Assembly: GCA_031256035.1 (NCBI GenBank)
Contig: JAIRRJ010000077.1
Coordinates: forward strand, 1 to 38,774
Origin: Treponema sp.
GTDB lineage: Bacteria; Spirochaetota; Spirochaetia; Treponematales; Breznakiellaceae
Length of the DNA: 38,774 bases
Reading direction: 5' to 3'
Under the pieces are notes generated by a model. The model was given only the letters and a program-made list of their open reading frames with translations, did no database searches and had not been told where the DNA came from. Position 1 is the stretch's first letter; every line of letters begins with the position of its first letter. Both the position numbers and the translations under genes were made by a program. Below are positions 26,654 through 35,009 of this stretch, piece by piece.

Positions 26654-27745
26654 ATGAAAAAATTTGTTGTTTTTTGTATTCATGTAATTTTTATTCCTGT
26701 ATTCGCTTTTTCGCAGACCTCGCTTGATACGGCGTTGAGAAATTCAACCAGTTATTTGAACCTGAAAGTGCCGGCCAAGTCAAAGATTGTCGTATTAAAC
26801 TTTTCTTCAAACTGGCCGCAGTTGTCTGATTACATTATTGAAGAGTTAATCGGCTACATTGTTAATGACGGCAACTTAACCGTTGTTGACCGTGCAAATA
26901 TGGAAACAATACGCAAGGAAATGAATTTCCAGTTGTCGGGGGATGTGAGCGATGAAACGGCTCAGTCCATCGGGAAAATGCTTGGAGCGCAGACAATAAT
27001 TTCCGGCGCGATGACGGCAATCGGCAGCACATACAGGCTGCGGATCAGGGCAATATCGGTAGAAACCGCCCAGATACTGGGGATGCAGAATATTGACGTA
27101 GCGCAGGACAGCCGGTCGGCGGCTTTGACCGGAACCGCGTATACCGGGCATGTAGCAACAGCAGTCCCCGCCTCTCAAAGCACTCCGGCTGCCAAGAATG
27201 TACCGGTGGCAAATTCCATTGTATTGGCAGACATCTTGTGGGCAAATGAAGTTATGGGAGAAAATGCAACTCTGACAAAAAATACAACCGCAAGCCGCAC
27301 AATCGCAAGGGAAGTTATTGATGGGTATGAGCGCGAGGTGCTTACTCTGAACGTTGATCTGGGAAATCCAAAGGAAAGGGACATTGGCTGGAGATCAGGT
27401 TTTTTTTACGGAATAAGCGATACATTGCAGCAAAAGCTGAGGGGAGGTTCAGGCGTGCGGTTTAAGGTATTGGGAGACGGAAAAACCTGGATTTTTAATT
27501 TAGCGACGACTGATGTCACCGATGGCGGTGTTTATGAAATGCTGGCCGCGACAAAGAAAGGGAAAGTGGTTACTTTAGAGAGCCCTTATTCCAAACTGAA
27601 ACAACCCGTTTGGGCGAAGAAGGTGTCATTTAATAAAAGTAACATTAACTATATTCAGTTTACGCATCACAGCTTTCCGACAGGAGCAAGGAAACATGAA
27701 TCAGGAGTTTCTACCATAAAAATTTTTGACTTTGAGATTTATTGA
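26654..27745 (+). CDS. Exported CsgG/LpoB-like protein
   Basis: A 363-residue protein with a signal peptide (MKKFVVFCIHVIFIPVFAFSQ). An N-terminal domain (about 35-155) of the CsgG/LpoB type follows: KIVVLNFSSN, then LTVVDRANMETIRKEMNFQLSG, and IGKMLGAQTIISGAMTAIGSTYRLRIRAIS. In other bacteria such domains form outer-membrane channels or activate peptidoglycan synthases; in Treponema they are often followed by unknown domains. The C-terminal part (about 185-363) is all-beta in look and not recognised. It has a good AAAGGAG ribosome site. A shorter relative occurs at 37441-37971 in the island. Confidence 0.75.
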   Translation: MKKFVVFCIHVIFIPVFAFSQTSLDTALRNSTSYLNLKVPAKSKIVVLNFSSNWPQLSDYIIEELIGYIVNDGNLTVVDRANMETIRKEMNFQLSGDVSDETAQSIGKMLGAQTIISGAMTAIGSTYRLRIRAISVETAQILGMQNIDVAQDSRSAALTGTAYTGHVATAVPASQSTPAAKNVPVANSIVLADILWANEVMGENATLTKNTTASRTIAREVIDGYEREVLTLNVDLGNPKERDIGWRSGFFYGISDTLQQKLRGGSGVRFKVLGDGKTWIFNLATTDVTDGGVYEMLAATKKGKVVTLESPYSKLKQPVWAKKVSFNKSNINYIQFTHHSFPTGARKHESGVSTIKIFDFEIY

Positions 27746-27761
27746 TTGTAAACATCATCGG

Positions 27762-29087
27762 CTACAACTCAAAACTGACATTGTTATCTGAAGGAGGAAT
27801 ATCCTTCCAAAGACCGTCAAGGATATATTCCTGCTGGCTGTAAACAAAGCGCCCCCACAGCCCCAGTTTGGATTTGTCAAAAACAGGGCGCAGAGCGGGA
27901 TTTTCGTCTCCGTTGTAATGGGCGGTATAGGCGTCCCCCACAGCATTGGCGATATAATCGGTATCTTTTGCGGGGACTTTGTATTTATTGAGAATTCCCG
28001 CCGCTTCAATCATCACCGTCTTTTTTACAAATGCGGTTGCGTTAGCTGCAAAATCAGTTCCGGGATGAATCTTGTCCACAATGGCATCGGTGCGGATGTG
28101 CGCGGTATTGTTCTTGATTTCCACATACCGTATCGGGCAGGGAGCGGTTACGAGGGAGCCGGTTTCAACATCATAAAGAACCTTGCCGTCAAACTCGCCG
28201 CGGGTTATGTCCTGTGCGTGGTAATGCCCGGTAAACGCAAGCCGTACATTCCATGAAGCGAGAAATTTTCCGAAGTTGGCAAAATCTTCAATCAGATAAT
28301 CCGGGTGAAGCTTTGACTGCCCCTTCCAGTGTTCAACAACGCCGTGGTGCATCATCGCCATGACAGCCTTGTTTCCGCTGTTTGCGGCGCGTAACACCCC
28401 GGCAATCCAGTCTGCTGTTTTTTGGCTGATTCTGCCCGACACGAATTCTTCCTTGCCCGGCATATTCTCCCGATAGCGGCAGACATCAAGCGCGAGGAGC
28501 CACAAACCGTCAACAGGTTCCGCTACATAACTTAAAGAGTCATCGTCCCGCATGAGCGCGGCGCTGTATCCAAAATCACCATAGATTTGCACAAACTCAT
28601 CTTGGCTTACAGTAGCAACAGATTCAGTTTTATCTCCAATAAACCTGACCGCGCTTGAGATGTTGTTTACGTCATGATTTCCGGGAACGACATAAGCCGC
28701 GATACCCGCATCAGCCAGCCGTTTCAGCCTTTCCGCGACAATGCGATGGTTGATCAATTCGCCGTCCTTGGTCAAATCCCCCGAAATCAAAACAAAACTG
28801 ACGCCGGAAGACGCAATAGCATCAACCGCATAGTCCAGCAAATCAATGCTGTCCAACAGAAGTTTCCGGTCGGAGTTCATGGTTTTTTCAAAAGCCGCGC
28901 CGGAAGAACCAAGCGAGGAATCGTAAACATGAGTATCGCTGATAACAGCGAAAGATACGTCAGGATAGAAAACGGTTCCGGTTTGTGTATTGTAATCATA
29001 CCGGAGCGCCGTTTTGTCTTTTGAACAAGCGCCGCTCAAAACAAGAATGATCATTATCAATATTGCCATTTTTTTCAATTTCATCAT
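27762..29087 (-). CDS. Calcineurin-like metallophosphoesterase lipoprotein
   Basis: A 441-residue exported phosphoesterase. The signal peptide ends in LSGAC, a standard lipobox. All five metallophosphoesterase blocks are present: FAVISDTHVYDS, LISGDLTKDGE, VVPGNHDVNN, AMMHHGVVEHW and FTGHYHAQD, supplying the two-metal ligands. The substrate is unknown; relatives act on phosphomonoesters, diesters or nucleotides at the cell surface. A TATACT (29091-29096, minus strand) ends 3 bases before the ATG at 29087, so either the message is nearly leaderless or translation begins at the Met seven codons in. The gene converges with the CsgG-like gene. Confidence 0.9.
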   Translation of the reverse strand: MMKLKKMAILIMIILVLSGACSKDKTALRYDYNTQTGTVFYPDVSFAVISDTHVYDSSLGSSGAAFEKTMNSDRKLLLDSIDLLDYAVDAIASSGVSFVLISGDLTKDGELINHRIVAERLKRLADAGIAAYVVPGNHDVNNISSAVRFIGDKTESVATVSQDEFVQIYGDFGYSAALMRDDDSLSYVAEPVDGLWLLALDVCRYRENMPGKEEFVSGRISQKTADWIAGVLRAANSGNKAVMAMMHHGVVEHWKGQSKLHPDYLIEDFANFGKFLASWNVRLAFTGHYHAQDITRGEFDGKVLYDVETGSLVTAPCPIRYVEIKNNTAHIRTDAIVDKIHPGTDFAANATAFVKKTVMIEAAGILNKYKVPAKDTDYIANAVGDAYTAHYNGDENPALRPVFDKSKLGLWGRFVYSQQEYILDGLWKDIPPSDNNVSFEL

Positions 29088-29144
29088 TCAAGTATACCAT
29101 AAATCCGGTATAAAAGTACTCAAGTTTCTTCCGATAATTATGGT

Positions 29145-29849
29145 ATGACCCGCAGAGTCTTTTTGGCGCTGCTTTTTGCCGCTTCCTTGCCCATTTCCGC
29201 ACAGGATCATGAACATGGCTTTTATCCTGATGTCGTCCGCGGCGAGGTTTTTATGGAACTGGAACCGATATACGGCGCTCATGTGGACGGAGAGTATCCT
29301 CTGGATGTTCCCGCCGCCAGCCGCCGCGCGCTGGAAGAAGCGGCGCTGAACTTTTCGGCAATGATTTACGGCTGGAGTTTTCATTATGAAATCGGGGAAA
29401 GGGCAAGGCGCATAGACGAAAATATAGAACTGAAGCCGGTTGCGTTGATACCGTTCGGCGATCCGGGGCTGCAGGTTACTGAGATGGAATTCAGGGATAT
29501 GCGCGTAACATTATGGGTTGATTATCACCTGACAGACGCACAGCAGCGCCGTATGCAGGTCTGGCGCACCGGAACCATCAGGAATGCCCAGGCTGTGGGT
29601 TACGGCCCGTCAGGCAGCATGGAAGAATTTCCCGGCTGGCTTCCGGTAAAAAGAGCCGCGCTTGAAGACGCCGCGCGGGGTGCGTTACGTGCTTTACTGC
29701 GCGCCAGTGAAAGAAACCGCCCCAAGGAAGTTACCGGATTTATCAGCCTCGCCTCATTTCCCCGCTATTACATTTCCGGCGACCGTTGGGCAGTTTCCGC
29801 CCGCTTTCGTGTTCAAATTAATGAAATAATCCCATTTGCCGCATATTAA
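29145..29849 (+). CDS. Exported protein of unknown function
   Basis: A 234-residue protein with a clear signal peptide (MTRRVFLALLFAASLPISAQ). I do not recognise the mature part. It has an Ala-rich helix (PAASRRALEEAALNFSAMIYGW), beta-like segments (VTLWVDYHLTDAQQRRMQVW) and a second Ala/Arg helix (AALEDAARGALRALLRASER), a pattern typical of periplasmic or outer-membrane-associated proteins. Codon use matches the surrounding chromosomal genes. It is divergent from the metallophosphoesterase gene, 57 bases away. Confidence 0.7.
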   Translation: MTRRVFLALLFAASLPISAQDHEHGFYPDVVRGEVFMELEPIYGAHVDGEYPLDVPAASRRALEEAALNFSAMIYGWSFHYEIGERARRIDENIELKPVALIPFGDPGLQVTEMEFRDMRVTLWVDYHLTDAQQRRMQVWRTGTIRNAQAVGYGPSGSMEEFPGWLPVKRAALEDAARGALRALLRASERNRPKEVTGFISLASFPRYYISGDRWAVSARFRVQINEIIPFAAY

Positions 29850-29869
29850 TACCATGATTTAAATTATAG

Positions 29870-29899
29870 TTGACAAATTTACACCCATAAACGAATATT
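29870..29899 (+). promoter_or_regulatory. Candidate promoter of the NYN-cold-shock gene
   Basis: TTGACA at 29870-29875 is followed after 18 bases by AATATT (29894-29899). The ATG at 29915 has AAGGAT as its ribosome site, leaving a very short leader. The -10 match is only moderate. Confidence 0.35.
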
Positions 29900-29914
29900 A
29901 AGTCAAGGATAGTT

Positions 29915-30850
29915 ATGGGAAAAAATTTATTGGATGTTTTACGAATAGGCATATTTTATGACGGGTATTATTTTTACAAAGTCAGTAATTACTACAAATA
30001 CGAGCACGAAAAAAAATCGCGGATAAGCATCAGCGGCCTGCACGACTTTATCAGAAGCGAAGTTGCCGCTCTGACCAAAAATGACATACGCCAGTGCCAG
30101 ATCATTGACGCCCACTATTTCAAGGGGCGCTCATCGGCAAAAGAGCTGGGTGAAAAAGTGCAGGCGGAGCGCGTCTTTGAAGACATTCTGATGCGGGAAA
30201 ATATTGTCAGCCATTACCTGCCGCTCCGTTACGGTGAAAATAACATTGTTCAGGAAAAGGGAATTGATGTGTGGCTTGCCCTTGAAGCTTATGAACTTGC
30301 CATATACAAACATTTTGATATTCTGGCGCTGGTCGCGGGAGACGGCGATTATGTTCCCCTCGTACGCAAACTTCACACAGTAGGCACACAAGTCATGCTT
30401 ATCTGCTGGGATTTTTCGTATCACAACGAAAACGGCGATTCGGTGGAAACAAAAACTTCCCGCCAGTTGCAGGAAGAAGTTTTTTATTCCGTGCCGATGC
30501 ATCAACGAGTGGAACAAAATAATAATGACTACATCAAGGGATTATTTGTCCCGGAAAAAATTTATGAGAAACCTGTCGTTGTTTTAAATTCAAAACCGGA
30601 TAACGTACCCGCTGATGACCAGGGAGAATTTTCTTCCACCATTTACAGCATAAACCAGAACGGCTTTGGCTTTATCAAGGATGATGAACGCAACAATGTC
30701 TTTTTTCATTACAGCAGAGTTACAAATTGTGATTTTTCCGAATTGAAATACGGCATGAAGGTCAGGTACACTGTAGAGGAAGATGAGGAGCGAAGCAGGC
30801 GGGACGGCGCTGAACGCTTCCGGGCGACAAAAATTACGGTTGTTGATTAG
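29915..30850 (+). CDS. NYN-domain putative ribonuclease with C-terminal cold-shock-like RNA-binding domain
   Basis: A 311-residue protein. The NYN/LabA-like (DUF88, PIN-related) domain spans about 8-200, with acidic catalytic-type residues in IGIFYDGYYF (Asp16), GIDVWLALEAYE and VAGDGDYVPLV (Asp143, Asp145). A cold-shock OB-fold follows (about 235-305), with RNP1-like NGFGFIKDD and RNP2-like NVFFHYS. NYN proteins are metal-dependent RNA nucleases, so the fusion suggests an RNase that selects substrate through its own RNA-binding domain. It has an AAGGAT ribosome site and stands alone, converging with proC. Confidence 0.85.
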   Translation: MGKNLLDVLRIGIFYDGYYFYKVSNYYKYEHEKKSRISISGLHDFIRSEVAALTKNDIRQCQIIDAHYFKGRSSAKELGEKVQAERVFEDILMRENIVSHYLPLRYGENNIVQEKGIDVWLALEAYELAIYKHFDILALVAGDGDYVPLVRKLHTVGTQVMLICWDFSYHNENGDSVETKTSRQLQEEVFYSVPMHQRVEQNNNDYIKGLFVPEKIYEKPVVVLNSKPDNVPADDQGEFSSTIYSINQNGFGFIKDDERNNVFFHYSRVTNCDFSELKYGMKVRYTVEEDEERSRRDGAERFRATKITVVD

Positions 30851-30887
30851 TCCGCGTTTTCATAGCGGAGCTTTCAAAGCAGGCTTT
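30851..30887. terminator. Hairpin region between convergent genes
   Basis: TCCGC (30851-30855) pairs with GCGGA (30865-30869), and AAAGC (30876-30880) pairs with GCTTT (30883-30887). The pair fills the gap between the NYN gene and proC and could end transcription from either side. No strong T-run is present. Confidence 0.4.
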
Positions 30888-31710
30888 AGCCTAACTCCAT
30901 AGAGCGCCGCCATGCCGCTTCCACTGCCTTTATCACCGTGCCGCGGAACGCTCCGCCTTCAAGCGCAGTCAGACCGGCGATTGTTGTCCCGTTAGGCGAC
31001 GTTACCATGTCCTTCAATTCGCCCGGATGTTTTCCGGTCTCTTCAACCATTGCCGCCGATCCAAGCACAGTCTGGACAGCATAACGCAGCGCCTTGTCTC
31101 TGGGCAGCCCTGCCCGTACTCCGCCGTCCGCCAGAGCTTCGATGAAAAGATATACAAACGCCGGTCCCGATCCGGAAAGACCGGTGGCGGCGTCCATGTA
31201 ACGTTCATCCAGTCTGTCAACAATGCCCGCGCCGCCAAGAATATTTTCAAGCTCCGCTGTCCTTTCCGCCGGTACTTCCGGTGAGGCGGCAAGGGCTATC
31301 ATCCCTTTGCCGATAAGCGCCGGCGTGTTTGGCATAATGCGGACGACCGGCAGTTTTGCGCCTACAGCCGCCTGTATTTTGCCGATAGACCAGCCGGCAG
31401 CCATAGAAACCAAAATCGGCAAATCGCCGTGCGAACCGCCGCCGGAAAACCTTTTACCGGCAATGGGCGCAATTTCAGCTAACACCTGCGGCAAAACCTG
31501 CGGCTTGACCGCGAGAAAAACAAAATCCCCATTGTTGATTGCCTCAAGATTGGAGTTATTAACCCCCGCCCCAAGAGAACCTGCCGCCGCCCGCGCCTTT
31601 TCAGCGTCCGCATCAGTAAAAAAAATGTTTGTACTGCCGGCAGTGCGCGAAGCGCCCTTCATCAGAGCAAGCCCCATGTTGCCGCTGCCGATACAAGCGA
31701 TGGTACTCAT
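30886..31710 (-). CDS. proC: Pyrroline-5-carboxylate reductase
   Basis: A 274-residue enzyme for the last step of proline synthesis, reducing pyrroline-5-carboxylate with NAD(P)H. The Rossmann start IACIGSGNMGLALMKG, the VFLAVKPQVLPQVL strand, VRIMPNTPALIG, ATGLSGSGPAFVYLFIEALADGGVRAGL and the C-terminal DMVTSPNGTTIAGL are all family landmarks. The length is normal. The sequence just upstream of its start (31711-31756) is repeated beyond the neighbouring rhuM gene, so the original proC upstream region seems to have been split. Confidence 0.95.
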   Translation of the reverse strand: MSTIACIGSGNMGLALMKGASRTAGSTNIFFTDADAEKARAAAGSLGAGVNNSNLEAINNGDFVFLAVKPQVLPQVLAEIAPIAGKRFSGGGSHGDLPILVSMAAGWSIGKIQAAVGAKLPVVRIMPNTPALIGKGMIALAASPEVPAERTAELENILGGAGIVDRLDERYMDAATGLSGSGPAFVYLFIEALADGGVRAGLPRDKALRYAVQTVLGSAAMVEETGKHPGELKDMVTSPNGTTIAGLTALEGGAFRGTVIKAVEAAWRRSMELG

Positions 31711-31756
31711 GATTTTATTGTACGGGGTTGTGGTAAAAGATCAAGAGTGGGGGAAG
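31711..31756. repeat. Direct repeat, left copy (between proC and rhuM)
   Basis: A 46-base segment beginning GATTTTATTGTACGG and containing GGTAAAAGATCAAGAG. It recurs at 32948-32993 with about six differences, in the same orientation, on the other side of rhuM. It begins directly at the proC start codon. Confidence 0.85.
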
Positions 31757-31783
31757 TACTTCATCCCTTTAAGGCGGGGTTCA

Positions 31784-32824
31784 TCATTTCTTCTGCCTCT
31801 TTTTGATTTTCTTAATTTCCATATCAAAATCGGATTCAAACAGTTTGTCCTGTATGATACGATATTTTTCAAACTCGCTTTCGGCGAATTCCTTTGCAAA
31901 CTGAGCGCTTATCTTGCCTGCGTCTTGAAGGATAAACCTGTCATCGGCTTCAAGGAAACGGTCAAGGCGTTTTGCCCAATCTTCCATAGTCATGGGGATA
32001 TGTTTCTTTGCCCTGTCCTCTGCAAGATCAAGGTAGGCGTTGACAATGCGTCCCAAAGATTCCAGTTCGGTTTCGGTCAAATAGTTTTTTGCGACAGAGA
32101 CATCAGTTTTAACTATTTTTCCATTAGGGCTTTTTTCCCACGTGGTCAATCCCATGTGTTCTTTCACGGCATCAGCCCGTTCGTAAATTACTTCGGCGGC
32201 AGTGTGCCCGTGAATGGCATAGTGCAGTTTATTTTGAACTTTTGCAAAAAACTCTTTGGAAATTAGGGCATCCTTGCTGTAGTCCATTGCGGTGGCGTAG
32301 ATGTCGGTTATCTTTTGGTAAAAGCGGCGTTCGCTAAGACGGATTTCACGAATTTCAGCAAGGAGGTGTTCAAAATAATCCTCGTCGAGAAATGCGCCGT
32401 TTTCCATACGTTTTCGGTCTATGACATAGCCCCGCAATGCGTAGTCCCTGAGAACCGCCGTAGCCCATTGCCGAAAGGCGGTTGCCCGCCTTGAGTTAAT
32501 CCGGTAGCCTACGGCGATTATGGCGTCAAGATTGTAATGTTTTGTTTTGTAGTTTTTACCGTCTGCGGCAGTTACCGAGAAATCCTCGGCAACTGAAATT
32601 TCGTCCAGTTCCCCCTCAGAGAATATATTTTTGAGGTGCAGAGATATATTATCGGTGGAACACTCAAACAGGGCAGCCATGAGTTTTTGGCTTAACCAGA
32701 TAGTTCCGTCCTGTACACGGACTTCTATTCCATTTTCGCCAGCTTGTTTGGTAAATATGAGAAACTCGGCTGTGCTGTTACGGATTTGTTTTATGTCAGT
32801 GGTGCATTGGGCGGTTTTGGGCAT
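31784..32824 (-). CDS. rhuM: RhuM-family virulence/accessory protein
   Basis: A 346-residue protein of the RhuM family, named from Salmonella pathogenicity island 3 and common in mobile islands. The N-terminal part shows VRVQDGTIWLSQKLMAALFE, NISLHLKNIFSEGEL, KHYNLDAIIAVGYRINSRRA and FRQWATAVLRDYALRGY, an arrangement shared with phage Bro/KilA-type DNA-binding proteins. The rest is helical with FYQKITDIYATAMDY and HTAAEVIYERADA. The biochemical function is unknown. GGAG lies about eight bases before the ATG. It is bracketed by 46-base direct repeats, a sign of separate acquisition. Confidence 0.88.
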   Translation of the reverse strand: MPKTAQCTTDIKQIRNSTAEFLIFTKQAGENGIEVRVQDGTIWLSQKLMAALFECSTDNISLHLKNIFSEGELDEISVAEDFSVTAADGKNYKTKHYNLDAIIAVGYRINSRRATAFRQWATAVLRDYALRGYVIDRKRMENGAFLDEDYFEHLLAEIREIRLSERRFYQKITDIYATAMDYSKDALISKEFFAKVQNKLHYAIHGHTAAEVIYERADAVKEHMGLTTWEKSPNGKIVKTDVSVAKNYLTETELESLGRIVNAYLDLAEDRAKKHIPMTMEDWAKRLDRFLEADDRFILQDAGKISAQFAKEFAESEFEKYRIIQDKLFESDFDMEIKKIKKRQKK

Positions 32825-32947
32825 TTTATTTGCTCCTCTTCTGTACCGTATTTAATGCTACCTACCCCCAATTGGGTTTTATTGTATTTGTCGACTTTAA
32901 TCATTAACCTCTTTGAATATGTTACATGCACTATATGTGTTCCCTTT

Positions 32948-32993
32948 GATTTTATTGTACGGAGCTGCGGTAAAAGATCAAGAGAGGGAGATG
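32948..32993. repeat. Direct repeat, right copy (beyond rhuM)
   Basis: Imperfect second copy of the segment at 31711-31756, about 40 of 46 bases alike. The distance between repeat starts is about 1.24 kb, just enough for rhuM and its promoter. The rest of the 32825-33267 gap holds a CCCAATTGGG palindrome (32867-32876), a decayed frame and an AAGAAG/CTTCTT hairpin around 33218-33238. Confidence 0.85.
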
Positions 32994-33150
32994 GCAGCCT
33001 TAACGGAGATTGAACATACATTGACCAGTCTGCAAAGCAACGGAAAATTAAGCAGCTTTATACAGTGTCGTATTACTGCCGCTGGAGGATATTTTCGGGG
33101 ATCAAAAACGGCTTGCAGAACACGGAAATAAAATGTATACTGCATTTATT
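32991..33150 (+). pseudogene. Short decayed reading frame after the right repeat
   Basis: An ATG at 32991 behind GAGGGAG opens MAALTEIEHTLTSLQSNGKL. Around 33052-33060 the protein-like signal moves to the +1 frame, which then reads VVLLPLEDIFGDQKRLAEHG and on to a TAG at about 33148. The two halves together look like one small protein broken by a one-base change. I do not recognise the family. Confidence 0.3.
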
Positions 33151-33267
33151 AATGGGTAGTTGCTGCCTTTTAAGCCTATGCCAAAAATGGCAAGTCTGGC
33201 TTTTATACTACAATTGAAGAAGCTAATTCAACTTCTTGTGTCGTAGTGAAAATATAGGAAGAAAGTT

Positions 33268-34296
33268 ATGTTTGAGTTAGTTAGAAACGTAAATGATTTA
33301 ATCCCAATTATTCAAAAATATTTGCGCCTCATAGAAGAAGAAAAAAGTAGCTATGTTTTTCAACGATTTATCACATTTACTTATTGGTATTATTTCCCTT
33401 ATTTAAATGCATTTGTGCCAAATAAATTTTTGGGCTACAAAAACCATGCGGTTGAACTATACAAGCCTAAACAGGGAGATGGGCGAAATGGCGGAAGAGC
33501 AAGAGAGGCATTAGAACCATATTTTACTGCGATAACAGACGAAAAAAAACATAAAGAATTATATGATAAACTTCAAAAATTTGCTAAAGGACTGGGAAAA
33601 ATAAGAAAAAATGTTATTATTTATGAGCTTAAAGAAGAGTATCACAATTTATTCAATAATGATGAATTTGAAATAAATGTCCCATCAAAAAATAATGACA
33701 AACAGAGACGCAATAATCAAAGCAATTATATTCCTAAAAAAGCACTATTGATAAAAAAAGATACACCATATCAAATAAAAGAACGAATACAAGACTTAAT
33801 AATCCAAATAAATAAAAATTGCACAAATTTCAAAAAAGCCCCCATTTTTAACGATTCAAACACTTTGGAAATATGGAGGAAAATAGAAACCATCACCACT
33901 AATGAGAATGATTTTCATATTTTTTCAGGAGAACTCTATAAATTATTGTATGAAACAACTCGAAGTAAAAATCCCAAATTTAATAAGAATAGAGATAACC
34001 GCAAAAGTTTTTATATCTATAGATTACCGGATGAATTTCTTAAATATGGTACGCCAACAAAATATTTTATGGATATAGTAAGCACGCTTCGTCATAAGCA
34101 TGCTCATACCGAACCTGAATACAAAGAGCTAAAAAATAAGTTGACTTTTCCTGATATAATCGAAAAACTAAAAATTGATAAGTCGCCAGTAGATTATGCT
34201 AATTTCCAAATTGAAATATTAAAACTTTTTGAAAACTCAATGAAGGAGCTTATCAAAATCGTTGAAAAAAAAATAAATTGCCCAAAAAACCCTTAA
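33268..34296 (+). CDS. Unknown protein with a HEPN-like RX4H motif
   Basis: A 342-residue, Lys/Asn-rich protein encoded by A+T-rich DNA. I do not recognise the whole. The N-terminal half has an aromatic stretch (FTYWYYFPYLNAFVPNKFLG) and a Gly/Arg-rich segment (GDGRNGGRAREALEPYF). The C-terminal third is helical and contains LRHKHAHTE, with Arg275 and His280 in the R-x4-H spacing of HEPN RNases, followed by long helices (FQIEILKLFENSMKELIKIV). HEPN domains are common in toxin, abortive-infection and CRISPR effectors. The assignment is a motif match only. The start is preceded by TAGGAAG. It lies directly upstream of the glycosylase-CARF-sigma unit on the same strand. Confidence 0.7.
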   Translation: MFELVRNVNDLIPIIQKYLRLIEEEKSSYVFQRFITFTYWYYFPYLNAFVPNKFLGYKNHAVELYKPKQGDGRNGGRAREALEPYFTAITDEKKHKELYDKLQKFAKGLGKIRKNVIIYELKEEYHNLFNNDEFEINVPSKNNDKQRRNNQSNYIPKKALLIKKDTPYQIKERIQDLIIQINKNCTNFKKAPIFNDSNTLEIWRKIETITTNENDFHIFSGELYKLLYETTRSKNPKFNKNRDNRKSFYIYRLPDEFLKYGTPTKYFMDIVSTLRHKHAHTEPEYKELKNKLTFPDIIEKLKIDKSPVDYANFQIEILKLFENSMKELIKIVEKKINCPKNP

Positions 34297-34337
34297 CTCC
34301 CCCTAATTCCAGCCATTATACAAATTAAGGAGTAAAC
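34285..34337 (+). promoter_or_regulatory. Conserved leader motif, copy 1, with possible ribosome-site-masking hairpin
   Basis: A 27-base core (34293-34319) starting TTAA and ending CCAGCCATTAT matches copy 2 at 23 of 27 positions without gaps. ACTCC (34296-34300) pairs with GGAGT (34329-34333), which contains the ribosome site, and TAATT (34304-34308) pairs with AATTA (34323-34327). This could shut translation of the gene at 34338. The core includes the stop codon of the previous gene. Confidence 0.5.
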
Positions 34338-35009
34338 ATGAAATTTTCAAAAGAATCATTTTTCAGCTTGGAAGCACAGATAAAAGAAGCTGGCTTTGGC
34401 AAAGACTTGGAAATAATGAAATCCCGCCTTTTTGAAAAAGAGGAATTATCAGCAGAAGAATTCGCAAAACGGGTAATTTATGTAGTTCTCGCCGGAGGCT
34501 TTAAACAGCAAACAGCTAAGAAAATCTATCATGAAATGATGCTTTTTCTGCAATCTTCCTCATCAGAGATCGAAAAAGGCAATTTATATCATGAACTATT
34601 GAAAATCTTTGGCAATAAAAAGAAAATAAACGCCATAGTGGACATTTGGCAAAATCAAGAAAAATATTGCCATGGCTATAAATCCCTGAGAAATGCGCCC
34701 GTAGAAGCAAAACTTTCTTTTCTGTCTCAGCTCCCGCATATTGGAAAAATCACCAAAAACCATCTTGCACGGAATCTTGGTGAGGATGTGCCAAAATATG
34801 ATATATGGGTTCAAAGGCTCGGCGTTGCATTCAGCGGCAGGAAAGACTTGGAATGTAAAATTGATAATTCCAGGCTGAATGCTGAAATTGTAAAAGTATG
34901 CGATGATATGTTTGAACACATAAAGCAAGAAACAGGTCTACCCATAGGGTATATTGACCTTGTATTATGGAGAGCATGTGAGCAGCATATTTTGAAGGAG
35001 TTTAAATGA
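34338..35009 (+). CDS. HhH-GPD DNA glycosylase-like protein
   Basis: A 223-residue helical protein. The helix-hairpin-helix is at about 132-148 (LPHIGKITKNHLARNLG), followed by PKYDIWVQRL with Asp155 in the position of the catalytic Asp of the HhH-GPD superfamily, and a C-terminal GYIDLVLWRAC helix. The Lys that bifunctional enzymes carry in the hairpin (Lys120 of EndoIII) aligns with Ile, so it would be a monofunctional glycosylase, removing a damaged or modified base, if active. GGAG lies five bases before the ATG but can be paired by the leader motif. Its stop overlaps the CARF-like gene start (ATGA), so the two are translationally coupled. Confidence 0.75.
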   Translation: MKFSKESFFSLEAQIKEAGFGKDLEIMKSRLFEKEELSAEEFAKRVIYVVLAGGFKQQTAKKIYHEMMLFLQSSSSEIEKGNLYHELLKIFGNKKKINAIVDIWQNQEKYCHGYKSLRNAPVEAKLSFLSQLPHIGKITKNHLARNLGEDVPKYDIWVQRLGVAFSGRKDLECKIDNSRLNAEIVKVCDDMFEHIKQETGLPIGYIDLVLWRACEQHILKEFK

